DNA of 7,560 bases from Acidobacteriaceae bacterium (lineage in GTDB: Bacteria > Acidobacteriota > Terriglobia > Terriglobales > SbA1). A program made the position numbers and the translations under genes. The stretch spans positions 1-7,560 of the forward strand of contig JAFAGX010000574.1 of assembly GCA_019237515.1 (NCBI GenBank), in the 5' to 3' direction. Below the pieces are notes generated by a model that saw nothing but the letters and a program-made list of their open reading frames with translations, searched no databases and was not told the origin of the DNA. Positions 1-5,014 of the stretch are shown one piece after another (position 1 is the first letter of the stretch; each line of letters begins with the position of its first letter).

Positions 1-1
1 T

Positions 2-1585
2 GTGCGCGGCAAATACGCCTCGGAAGGCGACTACGTGATGACCCGGCCCCTGCATGGGCCACTGAATCCCACGCCCGTAGATCACGCCACCGATACGTAC
101 GACACCATTGACTGGCTGGTGAAAAACATCCCCGAAAGCAACGGGAAAGTCGGAATTCTCGGAATCTCCTATGACGGATTCCTGCCGCTGATGGCACTGG
201 TCAATCCCCATCCGGCTCTGAAGGTTTCTGTGCCGATGAATCCCATGGTCGACGGCTGGATGGGCGATGACTGGTTCCACAATGGCGCGTTCCGGGAGCA
301 AAACCTTCCATATGTTCTTGAGCAGGAGGCCAGCCGCAAAAACGACATCCACTGGTGGAGCAGCCACTACGACGATTACGACATGTTCATGCAGGCAGGC
401 TCGGCTGGGGAACTAGGCCGCCAACGCGGTTTAGAGCAGGTGGGCTTTTGGCCGAAGCTCCTCGAGCACCCGAGCTACGACGAGTTCTGGCGCGACCAGG
501 CAATGGATCGCATCCTTGCAGCTCAACCGCTGAAAGTGCCAGTGATGCTCGTTCACAGCCTGTGGGACCAGGAAGATATCTACGGAGCCATCGCCGTCTA
601 CAAAGCCATCAAGCCCAAAGATACAAACAACGACAAAGTGTTTCTGGTACTCGGCCCCTGGCATCATGCGCAGGAGTTGGGCGATTGCAGCGCTCTCGGG
701 CCAATCAAATTCAGCAGTGACACAGGACTCTATTTTCGACAAAAAATTCTTCGGCCTTTTCTGGATCAATATCTGAAAGACGACGCGCCGAAGGCCGACG
801 TCGCTCCTGTTTCTGCATTCGAAACCGGAACCAACACGTGGCTGCGGCTGTCGAACTGGCCGGCCGGTTGCGCCAACGGCTGCGCGGTTCGGCCGACGCC
901 GCTTTATCTTAAATCGGGCCAGAAGTTGGATTTCGACGCTCCAAAATCCGGCGACTCGCAATTCGAAGAATACGTCTCCGATCCAGCAAAACCCGTGCCG
1001 TTCATCGCCCGCCCGGTCCACGTGACCAACTCTGATGAGGGAGACCAATGGCGCCGCTGGCTCGTGCAAGATCAGCGTGAAGCATCCGGCCGCCCGGACG
1101 TGCTGACGTTCGTCTCAGATGTTTTGCAAACCCCGGTGAAGATCAGTGGCCAACCGGTAGCGAACCTGATCGCCTCCACCAGCGGCACCGACTCTGATTG
1201 GGTTGTGAAGCTCATTGATGAGTATCCCGACGAGGTAGCCGCACAGCCTGCGATGGGCGGCTATCAATTAATGATTTCGGCAGATATCTTCCGGGGGCGT
1301 TATCGCGAGAGCCTCGAAAAACCGAGCGCGATTGCGGCCAACAAGCCTCTGCTCTACCGCTTCAACCTGCCGACCGCAAATCATGTTTTCCTGCCGGGAC
1401 ATCGCATGATGGTGCAGATTCAGTCCACCTGGTTCCCGCTGTACGACCGCAATCCACAAACATTTGTGCAGAATATCTTCTGGGCAAAGCCGGGGGATTA
1501 TCGTAAGGCAGTGCAGCGCGTCTATCACGCACCGGATGAGGCAAGCTTCATCGAACTTCCACTGAGTCCGCAGCCGACGCATTGA
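2..1585 (+). CDS. Alpha-amino acid ester hydrolase-like CocE/NonD family serine hydrolase, 5'-partial
   Basis: Seen: the frame is open to the left edge. The first visible residues (RGKYASEGDYVMTRP) are a mid-protein motif of the family, so the true start lies upstream. Numbering from position 2, the nucleophile elbow G-I-S-Y-D-G gives Ser56 with oxyanion Tyr57, the acid is Asp189 in LWDQED, and the base is His222 in GPWHH. Asp90, Glu191 and Asp192 match the carboxylate cluster that binds the substrate alpha-amino group in alpha-amino acid ester hydrolases. Adding 118 gives the numbers I recall for the Xanthomonas citri enzyme (Ser174, Asp208, Asp307, Glu309, Asp310, His340), so about 118 N-terminal residues are missing. 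Order: alpha/beta-hydrolase core with cap inserted at about 85-185, then a jelly-roll domain (about 290-520). Two cysteines (WPAGCANGC) may form a disulfide, consistent with periplasmic location. Known: the family hydrolyses or transfers esters and amides of alpha-amino acids, including beta-lactam side chains; the native substrate is unclear. Alternative: a related peptidase or esterase of the S15 superfamily. Confidence 0.92.
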   Translation: MRGKYASEGDYVMTRPLHGPLNPTPVDHATDTYDTIDWLVKNIPESNGKVGILGISYDGFLPLMALVNPHPALKVSVPMNPMVDGWMGDDWFHNGAFREQNLPYVLEQEASRKNDIHWWSSHYDDYDMFMQAGSAGELGRQRGLEQVGFWPKLLEHPSYDEFWRDQAMDRILAAQPLKVPVMLVHSLWDQEDIYGAIAVYKAIKPKDTNNDKVFLVLGPWHHAQELGDCSALGPIKFSSDTGLYFRQKILRPFLDQYLKDDAPKADVAPVSAFETGTNTWLRLSNWPAGCANGCAVRPTPLYLKSGQKLDFDAPKSGDSQFEEYVSDPAKPVPFIARPVHVTNSDEGDQWRRWLVQDQREASGRPDVLTFVSDVLQTPVKISGQPVANLIASTSGTDSDWVVKLIDEYPDEVAAQPAMGGYQLMISADIFRGRYRESLEKPSAIAANKPLLYRFNLPTANHVFLPGHRMMVQIQSTWFPLYDRNPQTFVQNIFWAKPGDYRKAVQRVYHAPDEASFIELPLSPQPTH

Positions 1586-1601
1586 ATTGCGGCATAAACA
1601 A

Positions 1602-1628
1602 AAAGAGGAGCCAAATCGGCTCCTCTTT
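1602..1628. terminator. Bidirectional rho-independent terminator between convergent genes
   Basis: An 11-bp perfect inverted repeat (AAAGAGGAGCC at 1602-1612, GGCTCCTCTTT at 1618-1628) encloses a 5-nt loop AAATC. It lies 17 nt past the hydrolase stop and 17 nt past the csbD-like stop. On the minus strand the stem runs into CTCTTTTTGTTT, a good U-tract, so it is strongest for the csbD-like gene. On the plus strand only TTT and then CAAATAAA follow, so it is weaker there. Its placement between two convergent genes supports shared use. Confidence 0.88.
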
Positions 1629-1644
1629 CAAATAAACCTTCCTC

Positions 1645-1887
1645 TTAACCGGCCCGCTTCAGCCGTTCCCGCTCGGCTTCATTCTCCGCCGCGTGGGAAT
1701 CGTGCCAATCCTGCACTTGCCGTTCGGCTTCCTCCTTCGCGATTCCGTAACGCTCCTGAATCCTGCCCACCAACTGGTCCCTATGGCCTTCAATCATGTT
1801 TAGATCGTCGTCTGTGAGCTTGCCCCATTTGGCCTTCACTTTGCCTTTCATCTGCTTCCACTGGCCCTGCACCTGATCCCAATTCAT
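1645..1887 (-). CDS. CsbD family protein (YjbJ-like stress protein)
   Basis: This 80-residue, highly charged, soluble protein opens with MNWDQVQGQWKQMKGKVK and continues with KWGKLTDDDL, IEGHRDQLVGRIQERYG and KEEAERQV. That is the complete CsbD-domain pattern over residues 1-60, followed by an acidic/basic helical tail. There is no signal peptide or membrane segment. The ATG start is supported by a strong Shine-Dalgarno GGAGG at 1895-1899, 7 nt upstream. Known: CsbD and YjbJ proteins are abundant small helical proteins induced by general stress and in stationary phase; their molecular role is unknown. It appears to be monocistronic, ending at the shared hairpin and separated from the PilZ gene by 138 nt. 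I saw no confident promoter in that gap, so stress regulation is inferred from the family only. Confidence 0.93.
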   Translation of the reverse strand: MNWDQVQGQWKQMKGKVKAKWGKLTDDDLNMIEGHRDQLVGRIQERYGIAKEEAERQVQDWHDSHAAENEAERERLKRAG

Positions 1888-1968
1888 CTTGTTTCCTCCA
1901 TCGGCATGTAAGTTTCCAAACTGCCAATTCAGGCTAACGGGCGCAGAATGCCTTCAACAATACAGCGA

Positions 1969-1987
1969 TGACCTGACAGCAAGGTCA
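1969..1987. repeat. Small inverted repeat upstream of the csbD-like gene
   Basis: TGACCT (1969-1974) and AGGTCA (1982-1987) form a perfect 6-bp inverted repeat around GACAGCA. It lies in the 138-nt gap between the PilZ stop and the csbD-like start, about 80 nt upstream of the latter. No U-tract follows on either strand, so it is not a typical terminator for the PilZ gene. It could be an operator half-site pair, but a 6-bp match of this kind can arise by chance. Nothing else is clear in this gap apart from the csbD ribosome binding site. Confidence 0.3.
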
Positions 1988-2025
1988 GACACAACTTAGG
2001 GAGTTTTGGAGTAAACCCGAGATTT

Positions 2026-2751
2026 TTAGTTTTCGAGGTAAGCCTCAACCCATTCTTTGAGCCGCAGGCGCCGATTGTCCGCCGCGTCAAAGCGGATGCC
2101 AAAGCTTTTGCTCATGGGGTTTCGCCAGCTCACATTGGCGCGCACCCAGACCCGGGGCAACGTGAGCAGCTCAAACGAGATCTCCACCGTCTGTCCTGGC
2201 GCCAGGTCTTCGTTGCTGCGCAAGGACATGCCGCCCGAACTGACCTCGATGCTGGTCGCCCGGAAGCGGCGGTTATTTTCGTTCATTACGACCACTTTCG
2301 TTTCCGTGATGACAGGTATCCGGATGTAGCGTCGCATCTCATGCATTACCAGCATCTGCGTCGCGCGCACCAACTTCGCGGCCGCAGTTCGCTCCAGGGG
2401 CTCGCGGAAAATCGCATTGATCCCATATTTTGAAAATCGCAATGCGTCTTGCGCGCTTCCCCCAAGCCCGTAGATGATCATTCGGCTGTTTGACGGAGAA
2501 GTGCGCACTGACTCCATCACGGGTTCTGCGGGAGTAGTCAGTTTGAGCACGCAGGCCTCGAACTTTTCTCGCCTTAGTCTATCGGCGGCATCGGGGCCCA
2601 GAATGACAGGCTCAATGCCGAATTGCCGAAAACATTCTGAAATCACGCTTTTTATGGGGTCTCTAAGGTCGATCAATGCCGCCCGAGCGGAAGCTTTACG
2701 GCTCATAGGAAGCGGCACAACAGGCACTGCGGGAACTCTCTCAATTAGCAT
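2026..2751 (-). CDS. PilZ domain protein with degenerate receiver-like N-terminal domain
   Basis: With the start at 2751 the protein has 241 residues. Residues about 18-133 show a receiver-like alternation (ALIDLRD, EACVLKL, SRMIIYGLGG, NAIFREPLE). The expected phosphoacceptor position in the third strand reads VLKL (Lys70), so phosphorylation is unlikely. Residues about 139-239 form a PilZ domain: RRYIR (140-144) fits the RxxxR c-di-GMP motif, and EVSSGG (169-174) fits (D/N)xSxxG except for Glu at the first position. Known: PilZ domains bind c-di-GMP and control motility, exopolysaccharide or transcription. Binding here is plausible but weakened by that substitution. Start choice: the frame is open to a TTG at 2796 with no Shine-Dalgarno; the ATG at 2751 follows GAGG at 5-nt spacing; an ATG at 2706, directly before the receiver-like part, is also possible. 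The gene lies downstream of fabF after a gap of about 186 nt and may be read through from it or have its own promoter. Its output partner is unknown. Confidence 0.85.
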   Translation of the reverse strand: MLIERVPAVPVVPLPMSRKASARAALIDLRDPIKSVISECFRQFGIEPVILGPDAADRLRREKFEACVLKLTTPAEPVMESVRTSPSNSRMIIYGLGGSAQDALRFSKYGINAIFREPLERTAAAKLVRATQMLVMHEMRRYIRIPVITETKVVVMNENNRRFRATSIEVSSGGMSLRSNEDLAPGQTVEISFELLTLPRVWVRANVSWRNPMSKSFGIRFDAADNRRLRLKEWVEAYLEN

Positions 2752-2937
2752 GTGCGCCTCAACGCCTATTCTGGGCAGGGTTTCCGGGCTTGGCAAAAGC
2801 GAAGAAGGACAATGGCAAGTACCAAGGTGTAATTACTAAAAGGGAAGCGGGCATGGCCCCGTGCTCGATTCCATGGTTTGCAAGGGTTTAGGAGGCGATT
2901 CGTGCACAGGTAAGTTCTACACTTCCGCTGCTCGGGC

Positions 2938-4179
2938 CTATTCCGTCCAGTGACGGAACAATAAAGCGCCGTTTGTGCCGCCAAATCCGAAAGAGTTGGA
3001 CATGGCATATTCCACGCTGGTTTTGCGTGCATGGTTGGGAACGTAGTCCAGATCGCAATCCGGATCAGGTTTCTCGAGATTGATCGTGGGCGGCAACACC
3101 TGATCGCGCAGCGCAAGTACGGTAATTCCAGCCTCAAGTCCGCCAGCCCCGCCGAGCAAATGTCCCGTCATGGATTTCGTCGAACTTACCGGCAATTTGT
3201 AGGCGTAATCGCCGAAAGCACGCTTGATAGCAATCGTTTCCAGTTTGTCACCAATACCAGTCGACGTCCCATGTGCATTGATGTAGCCGACCTGCTGCGG
3301 TTGGACCTTTGCGTCTTTCAATGTGTTCAACATGACGCGATAAGCGCCATCCCCATTTTCGGCAGGTTGGGTGATGTGGAAAGCATCACCGCTCATGCCA
3401 TAGCCGACAATTTCGGCCAGGATCTTGGCTCCCCGGCGCTGCGCAAGCTCAAGTTCTTCGAGAATAAGGATACCGGCGCCTTCGCCGATAACGAAGCCGT
3501 CGCGCGCGGAATCCCATGGCCGGCTGGACTTCTCAGGCGCATCATTGCGCGTGGAAAGGGCACGCATCGCTCCAAATCCACCTACTGACATGGGCGTTAC
3601 CGCAGCCTCGGTGCCCCCGGCAATCATCACATCCGCATCGCCGCGCAAAATGATCTTGTAGGCGTCGCCAATGGAATGTGCGCTCGAGGTGCACGCTGTA
3701 CAGGTCGCCTCATTCGGTCCCTTCGCCCCAACCCGTATGCTTACGTGGCCAGCGGCTAAATTGACAATCGACGCGGGAATGAAAAAAGGAGAGATTTTGC
3801 GTGGCCCGCCGCTCAACAGGTTCTTGTGCTCGCGCTCGATCACATCGAATCCGCCGATTCCGGACCCAATATGGACTCCCACGCGAGTGGAATTTTCCGG
3901 TGTGACCTTCAGACCCGATGCATGCACCGCTTCATCCGCAGCCGCAATGGCCAGATGAATAAAGCGGCCCATTTTCTTGATTTCTTTTTTGTCGATGAAC
4001 TGCAGCGGATCAAAATTCTTCACCTCCGCCGCAATCTGGCAGGCAAACTGGGAAGCATCAAATTGGCTGATACGGCAAATTCCCGACCTGCCGGCGAGCA
4101 CGTTCTGCCAGACTTCTTCTGTGGTATTCCCCACTCCACAGATCAGGCCCAACCCAGTAACGACAACACGTCGAGCCAA
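2938..4179 (-). CDS. fabF: Beta-ketoacyl-[acyl-carrier-protein] synthase II (FabF)
   Basis: At 413 residues this is the usual full length for FabF, and it has the N-terminal pattern RRVVVTGLG and the C-terminal NSFGFGGTNGALLF. The thiolase-fold catalytic triad is intact: Cys163 in CTACTSS, His303 in NAHGTST, and His340 in STKSMTGH with Lys335. It catalyses decarboxylative condensation of malonyl-ACP with acyl-ACP in the cytoplasm, the elongation step of type II fatty acid synthesis. The start codon is TTG (4177-4179), immediately after the TAG stop of the upstream acpP with no intervening base; no in-frame ATG lies nearby, and the conserved N-terminus requires this start. The upstream sequence GGCGGGAAG gives only a weak Shine-Dalgarno, so translation is probably coupled to acpP. 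FabB or a secondary-metabolite ketosynthase is less likely, given the FabF-like length and the adjacent acpP. No fabD, fabG or fabH is visible in the window. Confidence 0.97.
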   Translation of the reverse strand: MARRVVVTGLGLICGVGNTTEEVWQNVLAGRSGICRISQFDASQFACQIAAEVKNFDPLQFIDKKEIKKMGRFIHLAIAAADEAVHASGLKVTPENSTRVGVHIGSGIGGFDVIEREHKNLLSGGPRKISPFFIPASIVNLAAGHVSIRVGAKGPNEATCTACTSSAHSIGDAYKIILRGDADVMIAGGTEAAVTPMSVGGFGAMRALSTRNDAPEKSSRPWDSARDGFVIGEGAGILILEELELAQRRGAKILAEIVGYGMSGDAFHITQPAENGDGAYRVMLNTLKDAKVQPQQVGYINAHGTSTGIGDKLETIAIKRAFGDYAYKLPVSSTKSMTGHLLGGAGGLEAGITVLALRDQVLPPTINLEKPDPDCDLDYVPNHARKTSVEYAMSNSFGFGGTNGALLFRHWTE

Positions 4180-4425
4180 CTACTTCCCGCCTTTCGCGTG
4201 CTTGGAGATGTAATCCACCGCGTCCTGCACGGTGCGAATCTTCTCCGCATCCTCGTCCGGAATTTCGATTTCGAAGGCCTCCTCAAAGGCCATGACCAGT
4301 TCTACTGTGTCTAAAGAATCTGCACCCAAATCGTCCACGAACGAGGCGCTGGTCGTTACTTCGCCTTCATCCACACCCAGCTGTTCCACAATGATTTGCT
4401 TTACTTTCTCATCAACCGCAGCCAT
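4180..4425 (-). CDS. acpP: Acyl carrier protein (canonical AcpP type)
   Basis: This 81-residue acidic four-helix protein carries the phosphopantetheine motif [19 protein letters not shown], with Ser37 as the attachment site, followed by the canonical helix III region IPDEDAEKI and the helix IV region VQDAVDYI. It shuttles growing acyl chains between the fatty acid synthesis enzymes after modification by a holo-ACP synthase, which is not in this window. The ATG has a strong Shine-Dalgarno, AAGGAG at 5-nt spacing, inside the 15-nt gap after the upstream acp gene. Its stop directly abuts the TTG of fabF. Of the two ACPs here this is closer to the housekeeping consensus ([10 protein letters not shown]), so I assign acpP to it. 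Confidence 0.96.
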   Translation of the reverse strand: MAAVDEKVKQIIVEQLGVDEGEVTTSASFVDDLGADSLDTVELVMAFEEAFEIEIPDEDAEKIRTVQDAVDYISKHAKGGK

Positions 4426-4440
4426 GAGTTCTCCTTCTTA

Positions 4441-4692
4441 CTATTTTGCGTGTTTTTCGACGTAATCAATGGCGTCCTGCACTTTAAGAATCTTCTCGGC
4501 ATCTTCATCCGAGATGCTTAGATCGAAAGCTTCCTCCAGCGCCATGACCAGTTCTACCTGATCCAGCGAATCCGCTTTTAACTCTCCGGCAAATGTGGCG
4601 CTGGAGGTAATGTCGGCCTCGTCGATTCCTAACTGCTCGCTGATGATCTGCCTCACCTTTTCGGCGAGTTCTTTCTTCGTGGCAACTGCCAT
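4441..4692 (-). CDS. Second acyl carrier protein, divergent paralogue of AcpP
   Basis: This 83-residue ACP has the attachment serine at Ser42 in [18 protein letters not shown], followed by ISDEDAEKI and [13 protein letters not shown]. It is clearly paralogous to the next gene: both share IDE/VDE, DSLD-VELVMA-EEAF and DEDAEKI. It differs just before the serine, with AGELKADSL instead of VDDLGADSL. It also has an N-terminal extension ([12 protein letters not shown]) and SISDED instead of EIPDED in the loop before helix III. The start is supported by GGAGG 9 nt upstream of the ATG. It is the first gene of the ACP-ACP-fabF operon. It could be a redundant housekeeping ACP or one devoted to a subset of acyl chains or a different partner enzyme; sequence alone does not decide. 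Confidence 0.94.
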   Translation of the reverse strand: MAVATKKELAEKVRQIISEQLGIDEADITSSATFAGELKADSLDQVELVMALEEAFDLSISDEDAEKILKVQDAIDYVEKHAK

Positions 4693-4731
4693 CTGAATTT
4701 GCCTCCGCGTGAGCTGAAAAAGGAAACGAGT

Positions 4732-4761
4732 AGTTTACTGGCCCGTACAAATCGCTGTAAA
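4732..4761 (-). promoter_or_regulatory. Candidate sigma70 promoter of the acp-acpP-fabF operon
   Basis: On the minus strand TTTACA (4756-4761, 5 of 6 matches to the -35 consensus) is followed after 18 nt by TAAACT (4732-4737, 4 of 6 matches to the -10 consensus). This predicts a transcript start near 4725 and a leader of about 30 nt carrying the GGAGG of the first acp gene. The location, immediately upstream of a clearly operonic set, supports the call. The -10 match is modest and no start-site data exist. Confidence 0.5.
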
Positions 4762-4766
4762 GGAGA

Positions 4767-4791
4767 GTTCCGCCATGACAAACGGCGGAAC
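4767..4791. promoter_or_regulatory. 8-bp inverted repeat upstream of the acp promoter, candidate operator
   Basis: GTTCCGCC (4767-4774) and GGCGGAAC (4784-4791) are perfect inverted repeats around ATGACAAAC, 25 bp in all. The repeat ends 5 nt before the candidate -35 box of the acp operon. A site at this place could bind a dimeric regulator of fatty acid synthesis. It does not look like a terminator: no U-tract follows on either strand, and the minus-strand continuation is TCTCC. It does not resemble any FadR, FabR or FapR site I can recall, so the regulator is unknown. Confidence 0.45.
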
Positions 4792-4876
4792 ATGGAAGCC
4801 GAGCAACTCCACACAGCATCCTAACTGTTGCGAGTTGCTGGGGTCAAACTCGGGCTGCGCGGTGGTGCGAAGTAAT

Positions 4877-4976
4877 TGTCATCCCGAGCGAGCCTCTTTT
4901 GCGCAGCGAGGGATCTGCGCGAGCCGCGCGAAGTGTCGCACTGTTTGCGACACAACAATCGCGCGTTTGGCTCGCT
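4877..4976. repeat. Palindromic dispersed-repeat-like intergenic element (REP/MITE-like)
   Basis: The element starts TGTCATCCCGAGCGAG and includes GCAGCGAGGGATCTGCGCG. This resembles the TGTCATCCTGAGCGAAGCGAAGGATCT-type repeat that I recall from intergenic regions of acidobacteria and other soil bacteria. It holds nested inverted repeats: AGCGAGCC (4887-4894) with GGCTCGCT (4969-4976), GCGCAG (4901-4906) with CTGCGC (4915-4920), CGCGCG (4925-4930) with CGCGCG (4960-4965), and the central hairpin at 4933-4953. It has no open frame of credible coding character. It fills most of the otherwise empty part of the 322-nt gap between the amidohydrolase and acp genes. That it is repeated elsewhere in the genome is inference. 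Confidence 0.55.
4933..4953. repeat. Perfect 8-bp hairpin at the centre of the intergenic element
   Basis: GTGTCGCA (4933-4940) and TGCGACAC (4946-4953) pair perfectly around the loop CTGTT. It lies about 60 nt past the stop of the minus-strand amidohydrolase. On that strand it is followed by TTCGCGCGG rather than a U-run, so it is at best a poor intrinsic terminator. It could protect the 3' end of the amidohydrolase transcript or be the core of a mobile or repeated palindrome. Confidence 0.6.
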
Positions 4977-5014
4977 TCCTTATCAAACTGCACCACTAGC
5001 CGTACGGCGGCCTG

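Noticed and set aside
431..1069. Minus-strand open frame of 212 codons inside the ester hydrolase gene
   Set aside because: It is fully antisense to a strongly conserved coding region and has no domain pattern or ribosome binding site; it reads as a shadow.
1587..1817. Plus-strand open frame of 76 codons opposite the csbD-like gene
   Set aside because: It runs through the terminator hairpin and is antisense to a well-supported CsbD gene; its proline/arginine-rich product matches no family I know.
2759..2854. Minus-strand 31-codon frame (MPASLLVITPWYLPL...) just before the PilZ gene, a possible leader peptide
   Set aside because: No convincing Shine-Dalgarno and no attenuator-like hairpin after it; a short hydrophobic frame in a gap of this length is expected by chance.
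3031..3588. Plus-strand open frame of 185 codons opposite fabF
   Set aside because: It is antisense to a full-length fabF with an intact active site, and its composition is not protein-like.
4775..4999. Plus-strand open frame of 74 codons in the intergenic region
   Set aside because: It starts inside the inverted repeat and has no ribosome binding site. Its product is Cys/Arg-rich, with a CHPER stretch that is a typical chance translation of the TGTCATCCCGAG repeat.
4999..5008. Perfect 10-bp palindrome GCCGTACGGC just past the amidohydrolase stop
   Set aside because: It has no loop or U-tract and so cannot be an intrinsic terminator; a single short palindrome without a second copy in the window is not enough for a binding-site call.
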